Made by a program: the position numbers and the translations under genes
Part shown: positions 1 to 10,707 of the stretch, piece after piece
How the letters are laid out: each line of letters starts with the position of its first letter
Numbering within the stretch: the stretch's first letter is position 1
Source of the DNA: Deinococcus aerius
GTDB lineage: Bacteria > Deinococcota > Deinococci > Deinococcales > Deinococcaceae
Assembly (NCBI RefSeq): GCF_002897375.1
Contig: NZ_BFAG01000020.1
Location: 1-62,614 of the forward strand
DNA: 62,614 nucleotides
Direction of reading: 5' to 3'
Notes under the pieces: model-generated
The model's database searches: none
The model's input: the letters and a program-made list of their open reading frames with translations, nothing else
Told to the model about the DNA's origin: nothing

Positions 1-16
1 CCCTTATTCTTTGCTC

Positions 17-33
17 CGACATCGCAGATGTCG
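17..33 (+). other. Short hairpin upstream of 5S rRNA
   Basis: A perfect 7-bp inverted repeat, CGACATC and GATGTCG with a 3-base loop, lies just before the 5S gene and is followed by a short T-rich stretch. It is most likely an RNA-processing stem in the 23S-5S spacer, though a terminator is possible. The 23S gene itself is not in the window. Confidence 0.4.
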
Positions 34-54
34 TGCGTTTTTCCTTTAACGCAG

Positions 55-177
<123 letters not shown>

Positions 178-197
178 TTTCTTTTTCAACAATACAG

Positions 198-233
198 AAG
201 CCCAGGGCCCTTCCACCACGGAGGGGCTTTTTT
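198..233 (+). terminator. Rho-independent terminator after 5S
   Basis: The arms AAGCCC (198-203) and GGGCTT (224-229) pair, and the hairpin runs into a T tract at 228-233. It probably ends the rRNA transcript. Confidence 0.6.
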
Positions 234-384
234 CATGCCTCTCGCTTGCCCGCAAGGCGGCGTTTCTAGGGAAGTCCGTCGGGAGAACGGCGCGCTCCGC
301 CTGGTCCTGGAACTTTTTGCCTCTCTTCCGGCTCACAGGAGAGATGAGGCTTGATGATCTGACCATGCGCGGGGGGCGTGCACC

Positions 385-1152
385 GTGAGGCGCCTCCTGC
401 TGGCCGCCCTGCTGCTGGCAGGTGGGGCGAGTGCGGCTGACGCCGATGACCTAAGCGCCGCCCTGCGCCAGGCGCGCAGCGTGGCGGCGCGGGGGCAAGT
501 GGAAGTCACGGTCCTTTTTCCGCCGCGGGGCGTGCCCACCCGCCGGGCGAACGCCCTGCCCGCCGTCCCCTTCCGCCCGGCGCTGCTGGCGCGCAACTTC
601 ACCGTCAGCCGGGCGGGAACGGAGCCGGTGGCGGGGCGCCAGTCCACCCGTTTCGAGCTGACGCCGAAGGTGGGGCAGGCCGCCCGCTGGACCCTGTGGA
701 TCGACCAGGCCTGGAACATCCCCCTGGCCTTCGAGGAGCGGATGCCGGACGGGTCGCTCGCCCGGCGCGCGGCCTTCCTGAAGGTGAACGCCCAGCCCAC
801 GCGGGTTCAGGTCCGGGTGCCCGCGATTCCCGAGGGGCTGCGCGCGGCGGTCCTGGCCGCCTTCCCCGGCCTGCGGCTGCCCCCCGGCTTCGTGCCCGAG
901 GGGGTGCGCGTCCGGGCGAATGGCCGGTTGGACGTGTCCCTCACCGATGGGGTGAATGTGCTCGCGCTCGTCCTAGCCGCCCGCGATGTGGCCGCTGCCC
1001 CCGGTGTCGCCTCCCGCCGGGTGGGGGGGCGCTTCGTGTGGTTGGTGGGCAACCTGCCCGGCGCGGCGCTGACCCAGGTGCTGGCGAACGTGCGGGCGGT
1101 GAATCCCACGGCGCTGGGAACTTTTCTGCCCACCGCTGACTCTGGCAGATAA
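385..1152 (+). CDS. MucB/RseB-like exported protein
   Basis: This is a 255-residue protein with a clear Sec signal peptide ([17 protein letters not shown], cleavage near residue 18). The middle region has the pattern of the MucB/RseB N-terminal domain: a [11 protein letters not shown] strand, then a [17 protein letters not shown] block. The C-terminal part ends in the [19 protein letters not shown] segment also seen in that family. In proteobacteria RseB shields the anti-sigma factor RseA, but no sigma or anti-sigma gene is adjacent, so the role here is open. It could equally act as a lipid or lipoprotein-binding carrier. The GTG start is the only one that gives an intact signal peptide. It leads a four-gene same-strand cluster, with 9 bp to the next gene. 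Confidence 0.7.
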   Translation: MRRLLLAALLLAGGASAADADDLSAALRQARSVAARGQVEVTVLFPPRGVPTRRANALPAVPFRPALLARNFTVSRAGTEPVAGRQSTRFELTPKVGQAARWTLWIDQAWNIPLAFEERMPDGSLARRAAFLKVNAQPTRVQVRVPAIPEGLRAAVLAAFPGLRLPPGFVPEGVRVRANGRLDVSLTDGVNVLALVLAARDVAAAPGVASRRVGGRFVWLVGNLPGAALTQVLANVRAVNPTALGTFLPTADSGR

Positions 1153-1161
1153 GGAGAACCG

Positions 1162-2442
1162 ATGAGCCTGCAACCCCACACCCGGAAGTTGACCCCCGAG
1201 GACGCCGCGCACTTCCTGCGGCGCACTGCCTTCGGCGCGACGGACGCGCAGATTCGCGCCCTGGTGGGCCGCGACGCCCGCGAGGTGGCCCGGGAGGCGC
1301 TGAGTTTCGGCATGGACCTCGCGCCCGGCAACCCCTTCGACCCCACGCAGGGCACCCGGCCCGGGGCGGCGGCGCAGCTCGCCCGCGGCGCCTGGCTGTA
1401 TGAGATGCTCTACGGCCCGCACCCGCTGCGCGAGCGACTGGCGCTGACCTGGAGCAACCACTTCGTGATCGGCACCGACAAGGTGAAGAACGCCCCCATG
1501 CTGACGGGCTACCTCGCGCTGCTGCGGCGGCACGCGGCCACGACCGATTTCGCGGCCTTCGCGCTCGACGTGGCGCGGCACCCCGCCATGCTGCGGTATC
1601 TCGACAACGACCAGAACCGGAAGGGCAAGCCCAACGAGAACTTCAGCCGCGAGCTGCTGGAACTCTTCACGACCGGCCTCGGCACGCCCGCTCAACCCAA
1701 CTACACCGAGCAGGACGTGCATGAGGGCGCCCGGGCCCTGACCGGCTGGACCTACGAGGGCGGGCGCGGCAACAAGAATTTCCTGGAGGAGCCGCGCTTC
1801 GTCTCGAGGCCCAACCTCCACGACACCGGGAGCAAGACCTACCTGGGCCAGAGCGGCAACCTGAGCGGCGAGGACATCGTTCGGATCGCCGCCACACGCC
1901 CGCAGACCGCCGCCTTCGTGTCCCGCAAGCTGCACCGCGCCTTCGTGGCTGACACGCCCGACGAGGGGGCCGTGGCCGCCAGCGCCGAGACCTGGCGCCG
2001 CACGAACGGCAATGTCCGCGCGGTGCTGGAGGAACTGCTCTCCAGCGAGGTCTTCTACACCCGCCGCGCCGCCATCATCCGCTCCCCGGTCGAATTCGTC
2101 GTGGGCGCCGTGCGGACGCTGGGCCAGCCGCGGCTGGACGCCAAGCAGATGCTCAACCTCGTCCAGACCGCGAGCAAGATGGGCCAACTGCTGCTGCAAC
2201 CCGACACCGTGAAGGGCTGGGATGGGGGCCGCGAGTGGATCAACGACTCGGCCCTGCTCACCCGCATGCAGCTCGCCGCCGCCCTCACCCTGGGGGCCAA
2301 GGCGCCGACGCTGGAGAAGCCCCCAACCGCGCTCGCCCTGCTGGGCACCGAGCGTTCTCCCCTCCAGGCGGCGCTGGACGGGCTGAATCCGAAGCAGCGC
2401 ACCTACCTGACCCTGATCAGCCCCGAGTTCCAGCTCGCCTGA
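1162..2442 (+). CDS. DUF1800 domain protein
   Basis: This 426-residue protein belongs to the DUF1800 family. Recognisable features are the start [11 protein letters not shown], the [15 protein letters not shown] block and the [16 protein letters not shown] motif that defines the family. Its biochemical function is unknown. DUF1800 genes are almost always paired with DUF1501 genes, as here (16 bp downstream), and the pair is thought to act in or outside the envelope. No signal peptide is evident. A good ribosome site (AAGGAGAACCG) precedes the ATG. Confidence 0.88.
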   Translation: MSLQPHTRKLTPEDAAHFLRRTAFGATDAQIRALVGRDAREVAREALSFGMDLAPGNPFDPTQGTRPGAAAQLARGAWLYEMLYGPHPLRERLALTWSNHFVIGTDKVKNAPMLTGYLALLRRHAATTDFAAFALDVARHPAMLRYLDNDQNRKGKPNENFSRELLELFTTGLGTPAQPNYTEQDVHEGARALTGWTYEGGRGNKNFLEEPRFVSRPNLHDTGSKTYLGQSGNLSGEDIVRIAATRPQTAAFVSRKLHRAFVADTPDEGAVAASAETWRRTNGNVRAVLEELLSSEVFYTRRAAIIRSPVEFVVGAVRTLGQPRLDAKQMLNLVQTASKMGQLLLQPDTVKGWDGGREWINDSALLTRMQLAAALTLGAKAPTLEKPPTALALLGTERSPLQAALDGLNPKQRTYLTLISPEFQLA

Positions 2443-2458
2443 GCCCCCGAGGTAACCC

Positions 2459-3630
<1,172 letters not shown>

Positions 3631-3634
<4 letters not shown>

Positions 3635-4098
3635 AGCGGCTGGGACGGACGGAGGCGCTCGCCTGCGCCCTGGCGGGACTCGTCGTCCTGGCCGCCCCCG
3701 TCGCCCTCGCCATGCCGAAGTACCGCAACCAGGCCGTGGTGCAGTTCCACTACGACCGGGACAACCCGCTGTGGCAACTCGACCGCCGGGTGATGGCTTG
3801 CACCTACTGCCATGTCAAGGACACGGGAGGTCCGCCCTGGAACTCCTTCGGCGAGGCGCTGCGGTCCGCCTTCCGCGCCGACGCCGAGGCCGGGAAGCAT
3901 TCGAAGTTTCCCCAGGTCCTCTTCTCCGTGTTGCAGGCAGGGGGCGACGCCGACGGGGACAGCTACCCGGACGTGCTGGAGGTCTTCGCCCGGACGCTGC
4001 CCGGCGACCCGAAGAGCAAACCCACGCAGCCCGCCGCCGACCTCCAGGCCTCGTTCGAGAAGGCGGGGGGGCTGGCGCAGTACGCTCCTGGGAAATAG
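3631..4098 (+). CDS. Exported CXXCH (cytochrome c-like) protein
   Basis: About 155 residues, with a hydrophobic N-terminal export segment ending near VALAMPKY. A single CTYCH sequence matches the CXXCH haem c attachment motif. A later [14 protein letters not shown] stretch resembles a calcium-binding EF-hand-type loop. I chose the GTG at 3631 because it overlaps the upstream stop as GTGA, the usual coupled arrangement; an alternative GTG lies at 3622. It ends the exported-protein cluster with DUF1800 and DUF1501. Haem binding is inferred from the motif only, and no specific family is recognised. Confidence 0.6.
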
Positions 4099-4328
4099 CT
4101 GGAGCGCGGGGCTTCTTCCACCGCCCATCGTCCGAGTGCGAGAAGGGGAGACGTGGTGGTCTCCCCATCCAACATTCTTCCTGGCGGGTTGGAACTGACG
4201 GACGCGCCCCTGCAAAAGGGCACCCACCATGACGATGACGGAGTGGGCGCTGCGGTCTGCTCGGCGGCTCACCTGCTCCAAGACGAGGGCCGGAAGCGGC
4301 GCGGCTCCCGGCCCAGCGTGTTCCCCAG

Positions 4329-4661
4329 TCAGGTGTACTTGAGCGCTTCCATCAGCTCTTCCACGATCTCGCTCTCGTCGCCGCGCAGGGCGGCGGTGGC
4401 GACGTGCGCTTCCAGGTGCCCGCGCAGCACCACCTCCGCCGCGCCGGACAGCGCCCCCTGCACCGCGCTGAGCTGGCGCAGCACGTCGATGCAGTAGGCG
4501 TGGGGATCGTCGAGCTGGCGCTGGATGCTCTCCAGGTGCCCGCGGGCAATCGCCAGGCGCCGCGCCGCCTTCTTGCGGCTCTCCTCGGGCATGCACAGGT
4601 GGTGCTTGTGCTCGTCCTCGGCGGTGGGGGCGTGAGGCGCCTTGCGCGGGGTCCTGGTCAT
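4329..4661 (-). CDS. csoR: CsoR-type copper-sensing repressor
   Basis: This 110-residue protein is all-helical and of the CsoR/RcnR family, with the core RRLAIARGHLESIQRQL followed by YCIDVLRQLSAVQGAL. The metal-site residues align as Cys57, His82 and His86, so the third ligand is His instead of the usual Cys. The same C-H-H variant is known from the Thermus thermophilus CsoR, which responds to several metals. Its start overlaps the copZ stop (TGATG), so the two are translationally coupled. CsoR-type palindromes lie before copZ and before copA, so it should repress both and itself. Confidence 0.88.
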   Translation of the reverse strand: MTRTPRKAPHAPTAEDEHKHHLCMPEESRKKAARRLAIARGHLESIQRQLDDPHAYCIDVLRQLSAVQGALSGAAEVVLRGHLEAHVATAALRGDESEIVEELMEALKYT

Positions 4662-4870
4662 CAGCCGGTCACGACCTGGGCGCCATAGCCCTCCTCGACC
4701 ACGGCCCTGACCAATTCCTGGGGGCTGGCGTCGCCCTCCACGACGGCTTTCCCAGTTTGCAGGTCTACCCGGGCCTCCGTCACGCCGGGAACACTCTTCA
4801 GGGCCTTGGTCACGCTGCTCTGGCAGTGACCGCAGCTCATGCCGGTGACGTTCAGTTCAGTGGTATTCAT
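4661..4870 (-). CDS. copZ: Copper chaperone, single HMA domain
   Basis: This 69-residue protein is a single heavy-metal-associated domain. The metal motif GMSCGHC lies at residues 10-16 and a C-terminal EEGYGAQV block follows. CopZ proteins bind Cu(I) and pass it to the CopA exporter, which is encoded on the opposite strand at 6677. It is the first gene of a two-gene unit with csoR, preceded by a strong promoter and a CsoR-type operator. Deinococcus copZ genes are typically this size. Confidence 0.9.
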   Translation of the reverse strand: MNTTELNVTGMSCGHCQSSVTKALKSVPGVTEARVDLQTGKAVVEGDASPQELVRAVVEEGYGAQVVTG

Positions 4871-4887
4871 CCTCTCCTCCGTTCTCT

Positions 4888-4940
4888 ATCCCCCCTGGGG
4901 GGATTACGACTAGTTTAGGCCTGTAAGCGCGCCTGATCAA
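4888..4940 (-). promoter_or_regulatory. copZ-csoR promoter with CsoR-type operator
   Basis: On the minus strand TTGATC (4935-4940) and TAAACT (4912-4917) form -35 and -10 boxes 17 bp apart. Just downstream, 4888-4904 holds the palindrome ATCCCCCC-T-GGGGGGAT, placed to block initiation. CsoR operators are G/C-tract palindromes of this kind. An almost identical element lies at the copA promoter (6638-6654). Confidence 0.8.
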
Positions 4941-5124
4941 GGTTTTGCGGACATAGAAGGAGCCGTCCTGCCCCGGTGGGTTTCTCGTCGTGCCACGGCA
5001 GCCCGCACAGTCTGATGTGAGGAGGTGATCTTCACACCGGGGGAGAACACGTGGCCACCACCGGGAGAACCTTTCGGCTGGCAGGATCAGGGGCACCCGA
5101 CGCCCCCGTCCCCGTGCTGCCGCG

Positions 5125-6039
5125 TCACACCACCTCGTCCGGGGCGAGCGCGCATGAACCCGCCCCCGTCCCCGCCTCGATCTGGAAGGTGGCGTGTTCG
5201 ATCCCGAACCGGTCGTGCAGGGCGCGGCGCAACTCGGCGTAGAAGGCCTGGTCCACGCGCGGCTGCGGCATCACGAGGTGGGCGGTCAGGGCGGTCTCAC
5301 TCGTGCTCAGGCCCCACACGTGCAGGTCGTGGACCCCCGCCACGCCGGGCAGGGCGCGCAGGTAGGCGCGGATGCCCGCCGCGTCCACCCCCTCCGGCAC
5401 GGCGTCCAGCGCCAGCCGGACCGAGTCCCGCAGCAGGCCCCAGGTGCCGACCGTGATCACCCCGGCGACGATCAGGCTGATGGCCGGGTCGAGCCACAGC
5501 CAACCGGTCAGCAGGATCAGGGCCCCCGCGACGACCACACCCAGGGAGACAGCCGCGTCGGCGGCCATGTGCAGGTAGGCGCCCCGCAGGTTCAGGTCGT
5601 GCCTGCTCCCTGAGGCGAACAGGTACGCGGTCACCGCGTTGACCACGATGCCGACCGCCGCCACGCCGATCACCAGGCCGCCCTCGACCGGCTCGGGGGC
5701 CTGGAGGCGGCGCGCGGCTTCCAGGAGGATCGCCCCCACGGCGACAAGCAGCAGGACGGCGTTGGTCAGCGACGCCAGGATGGAGGAGCGGCGCAGGCCA
5801 TACGTGAAGCGGGGGCTGGGGCGGCGCCGCGAGAGGACGTAGGCCCCCCACGAGATCAGCAGGCCCAGCACGTCCGAGGCGTTGTGCCCGGCGTCCGCGA
5901 TCAGGGCGAGGGACCGTGCCAGGACCCCGGAGGTCAGCTCCACGGCCACAAAGGCGACGTTGAGGGTGATGCCGATGGCGAAGGCCCGGCCATAGTGGGC
6001 GGGCGCGTGGGAGTGCCCGTGGGCGTGCGAGTGGGTCAT
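5125..6039 (-). CDS. czcD: Cation diffusion facilitator, Zn/Cd/Co exporter
   Basis: This 304-residue protein begins with a His-rich stretch (THSHAHGHSHAPAH). Six predicted membrane segments follow, with metal-site motifs LIADAGHNASD in the second and LHMAADAAVS in the fifth. A cytoplasmic C-terminal domain contains VHDLHVWGLS, as expected for the CDF family. It exports divalent metal ions in exchange for protons. I chose the ATG at 6039 because it has an AGGAG site and begins the His-rich tail. It lies 28 bp after an ArsR-type sensor on the same strand, so metal-induced co-expression is likely. The exact metal is not certain. Confidence 0.88.
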   Translation of the reverse strand: MTHSHAHGHSHAPAHYGRAFAIGITLNVAFVAVELTSGVLARSLALIADAGHNASDVLGLLISWGAYVLSRRRPSPRFTYGLRRSSILASLTNAVLLLVAVGAILLEAARRLQAPEPVEGGLVIGVAAVGIVVNAVTAYLFASGSRHDLNLRGAYLHMAADAAVSLGVVVAGALILLTGWLWLDPAISLIVAGVITVGTWGLLRDSVRLALDAVPEGVDAAGIRAYLRALPGVAGVHDLHVWGLSTSETALTAHLVMPQPRVDQAFYAELRRALHDRFGIEHATFQIEAGTGAGSCALAPDEVV

Positions 6040-6067
6040 GGGTTCTCCTGGGGAAAGGGGGCAGAGG

Positions 6068-6406
6068 TCAATGCGCGTCCCGTTCGGGCAGGCCGAGCCG
6101 TTCGTGCCGGGCGTGCAGGAAGGCGTCCCCCACGATGTGGGCCACGTGTACATCCGCGAGGTGGTAGGTGACGCGGGTGCCGCGCCGCTCCCCCCGCACG
6201 AGGGAGGCCCCGCGCAGGACGGCGAGGTGGCGCGAGACGGTGCTCTGCGGCAGCCCCAGGGCGTCCACCAGATCGCCCACCGTGCGCCCCTGGTCACGCA
6301 GCAGGAGGAGCAGCCGCAGCCGCACGGGCTCGGAGAGCGCCCGGAACAACTCGCTCACGCGCAGGAGGTCTTGTTCGTGAGGCTGGGTCACGGCCTGATC
6401 TCGCAT
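6068..6406 (-). CDS. ArsR/SmtB-family metal sensor
   Basis: This 112-residue winged-helix protein has the recognition helix region LGLPQSTVSRHLAVLR. The last helix carries Asp85, His87, His98 and His101 in the spacing DxH-x10-HxxH, the alpha-5 zinc site of SmtB and CzrA proteins. No alpha-3 cysteine pair is seen, so it is more likely a Zn/Co sensor than an arsenic or cadmium sensor. It heads a unit with the cation exporter and should repress that unit when metal is scarce. A perfect inverted repeat just upstream is its probable operator. Confidence 0.87.
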   Translation of the reverse strand: MRDQAVTQPHEQDLLRVSELFRALSEPVRLRLLLLLRDQGRTVGDLVDALGLPQSTVSRHLAVLRGASLVRGERRGTRVTYHLADVHVAHIVGDAFLHARHERLGLPERDAH

Positions 6407-6418
6407 CTCTTATCCTTA

Positions 6419-6436
6419 TATCCGAATAAACGGATA
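6419..6436 (-). promoter_or_regulatory. Probable ArsR/SmtB operator
   Basis: A perfect inverted repeat, TATCCG-AATAAA-CGGATA, lies 12 bp upstream of the sensor start in an AT-rich island. SmtB-type repressors bind such A/T-flanked repeats over their own promoter. Confidence 0.6.
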
Positions 6437-6596
6437 CAGATTGCGAGATGGGAACAGGGTGACCCTTAAGCCTCCTGCGTCCGTCTTGGTTCGTGCCCCC
6501 CGTCCAGCCCCTCCTGGGGTGGGTAGGGCGAGAATGCCATCGCCACTCCTTCCGGCCATCCCCATTCACCGCTTCCAACCCCTTCCAGAACGTTGC

Positions 6597-6654
6597 TTGC
6601 ACTTCGAATCGAGAGGAGCTATGGTGGTCTTACTGGTATCCCCCCCGGGGGGAT
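6597..6654 (+). promoter_or_regulatory. copA promoter with CsoR-type operator
   Basis: TTGCAC (6597-6602) and TATGGT (6620-6625) are spaced 17 bp apart. A 17-bp palindrome, AT-C7-G6-AT at 6638-6654, covers the expected transcription start. It is a near copy of the copZ-csoR operator at 4888-4904, which places copA in the same CsoR regulon. Confidence 0.8.
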
Positions 6655-6676
6655 TATCCGAAAGGAGCAGCAGGAC

Positions 6677-9184
<2,508 letters not shown>

Positions 9185-9199
9185 CCTCCCGGTTTGCCC

Positions 9200-9335
9200 T
9201 CCCGGTCGGGGGGCCGTGGCCCAGTCGAAGGCGGCCTTGAGGGAGTGGCTGCCGTCGGTGTACGTCGTGGACGGGATGGCGTTGAGCCGGTAGGTCCCGA
9301 GAACCCGGAGGCCCCCGCTCTCCGTCTGCTATCCC
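9200..9335 (-). pseudogene. Possible fragment of an exported-protein gene
   Basis: One minus-strand frame after an in-frame stop near 9330 reads like protein (GTYRLNAIPSTTYTDGSH, then LKAAFDWATAP), with codon use like the neighbouring genes. It has no start and no recognised family. It may be the tail of a decayed secreted protein. Nothing else is visible between copA and the next terminator. Confidence 0.25.
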
Positions 9336-9466
9336 GGGGGCACGTGTATGTCCTGCGCATCTGGCAGAACCCGGCCTGCTGCCGGTTGGGCCGTCCTGGC
9401 GCGCGGTCCTGCCCGGGGGCGGGGAAGCCGCCCTGAGCGCGTTTGACTGCGGGTCTTCCCGGAACT

Positions 9467-9499
9467 GCAAAAGGCTGGGGAGATTCACGTCCCCAGCCT
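9467..9499 (-). terminator. Terminator of the KGG stress gene
   Basis: AGGCTGGGGA (9472-9481) pairs with TCCCCAGCCT (9490-9499) around an 8-base loop. Read on the minus strand the hairpin is followed by TTTTGC, so it ends transcription coming from the gene at 9536-9763. Confidence 0.7.
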
Positions 9500-9535
9500 C
9501 TCTGGCCTGCCGCGCTCAGCGGTATGAACTGGGCC

Positions 9536-9763
9536 CTACCGCGTGACCTGCGGCTTGCGGGCGCGCTGCCCCCCGGAGTGGGAGGCCTGTCCCCCCTTGC
9601 GCCCGGCCTCCCGGGCCTCCTCGGAGGTGAACTGGTGGGCGTGGCCGCTCGCGTGCGCCGCCTTGCCCCCCTTGCTGGCGATCTCGCGCTGCCGGGCCGG
9701 GTCCATCCTGGCAAAGCCCCGCGCGCTGCCCCCCGAGCGAACGTCCGTCTTGTTTCCGGTCAT
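9536..9763 (-). CDS. KGG-repeat general stress protein
   Basis: This is a 75-residue, very hydrophilic, glycine- and lysine-rich protein. It has two copies of the stress-induced KGG repeat: ARMDPARQREIASKGGKAAH, then a second ending EAREAGRKGGQASH. Related proteins (GsiB- and ConB-like) accumulate under desiccation or stress and are probably disordered; their mechanism is not known. I chose the ATG at 9763 because it has a strong GAGGAAGG site and the N-terminal extension lacks family character. It stands alone with its own terminator. Confidence 0.85.
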   Translation of the reverse strand: MTGNKTDVRSGGSARGFARMDPARQREIASKGGKAAHASGHAHQFTSEEAREAGRKGGQASHSGGQRARKPQVTR

Positions 9764-10137
9764 ACCTTCCTCTCTTTCCTGCCTGGTCCTGACTTCGGGC
9801 ACGCCCCATGGCGGGTGTCTTCCGACAAGGCTGATTGTCCGGTGCCCGCAAAGCTCATCCGCGAAAGGCCCGTGAAGACCACCCCACACGATCTGTGCTG
9901 CTGCCGAGAAGGAGATAAAAGGGTCTTGGGCGACTTCACATCTTGGGGTGCCGGTGCGGACCAGTGCCCCCGCTCACCCGCGGGGAGGGAAGGGAGAAAG
10001 TCGGCCGCGCGGGCGAGGCCCACCTCCTGGCTCCTCGTCAGCCCCTGGATCGGGGCCGCCCGGCCTTCACGGCAGGCCCGCCTTGGGCTACCCTCGGGGA
10101 CAGCGCGAGAACTGAGGCCATCCGCTGGAGGTGCAAG
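9764..10137. other. Intergenic region between divergent genes
   Basis: This 374-bp stretch separates the KGG gene from the gene at 10138. I see no further coding frame, and no copy of the Deinococcus radiation/desiccation response palindrome. It must hold the promoters of both genes, but no -35/-10 pair is convincing. Confidence 0.4.
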
Positions 10138-10647
10138 ATGAGCAGCCCGACCGACCTTCCTTCCGACTCTCCCCAGGGCGCTGGCCTCCTGGGCGCCGCC
10201 CTGGCCTGGCAGCGGGGCGAGACGACCCGCGACGCCCTGCTGGGGCCACTCACCCGGCTGGGCCACGATGAGGGCGGGGCCGTCCACGACCTGATCGGGG
10301 ACCTGATCGCGTGGGCACCGCCTTCCCCGGACACCGGTGACCGGGACGCGGACCGCTGGCGGGCGGAACTCATGGCGTGCCGGGCCAGGACGTGGGCCTC
10401 CCCGGCCAGCGCCGGACTCCTCGTCGGCCCCACCGTCCTGATCCTCACGGATGGGGGCCGGGGCGTGGTGCTGGACCCCTCGGGCACCCGTCCCCTCCCG
10501 GGCAGCATCAGCGCCTCCCTGCTGCTGCTGTGCCAGACCATCGTGATGGCCGACAACGCCGTCGATGCCCAGGAACTCGGCAAGCTCCGGCAGCAGCGCA
10601 TCGAATCGAGTTCGACCTCCCTGTCGGAAATCAAGCCGGTTCACTGA
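10138..10647 (+). CDS. Hypothetical protein
   Basis: A 169-residue soluble protein with no signal peptide or membrane segment and no family I recognise. The N-terminal half is rich in Gly, Ala and Asp (GAALAWQRGETTRDALLGPL). The C-terminal half has a hydrophobic strand pair (GLLVGPTVLILTDGGRGVVLDPSG) and a helix. The ATG at 10138 follows a GGAGG site 8 bp upstream. It is convergent with the nuclease gene across a shared terminator. Confidence 0.6.
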   Translation: MSSPTDLPSDSPQGAGLLGAALAWQRGETTRDALLGPLTRLGHDEGGAVHDLIGDLIAWAPPSPDTGDRDADRWRAELMACRARTWASPASAGLLVGPTVLILTDGGRGVVLDPSGTRPLPGSISASLLLLCQTIVMADNAVDAQELGKLRQQRIESSSTSLSEIKPVH

Positions 10648-10660
10648 CGGCAAGAGAAGG

Positions 10661-10690
10661 GGCAGGTGACCTTCAGTCGGGTCACCTGCC
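10661..10690. terminator. Bidirectional terminator hairpin
   Basis: GGCAGGTGACC (10661-10671) and GGTCACCTGCC (10680-10690) form a perfect 11-bp stem with an 8-base loop between two convergent genes. T-rich tracts are short on both sides. Confidence 0.65.
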
Positions 10691-10707
10691 TCCTGAATGT
10701 CTGGAAG

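Noticed and set aside
6593..6676. An earlier TTG start for copA giving 28 extra residues
   Set aside because: That stretch contains the -35/-10 boxes and the CsoR-type operator. A strong AAAGGAG site precedes the ATG at 6677, where the HMA domain begins.
9185..9440. Plus-strand small frames after copA
   Set aside because: They are Gly/Arg/Pro-rich and have no ribosome sites. The only coding-like reading is a minus-strand fragment at 9200-9335.
9764..10137. Radiation/desiccation response motif near the KGG stress gene
   Set aside because: No sequence close to the TTATG...CATAA-type palindrome of Deinococcus is present in this gap.
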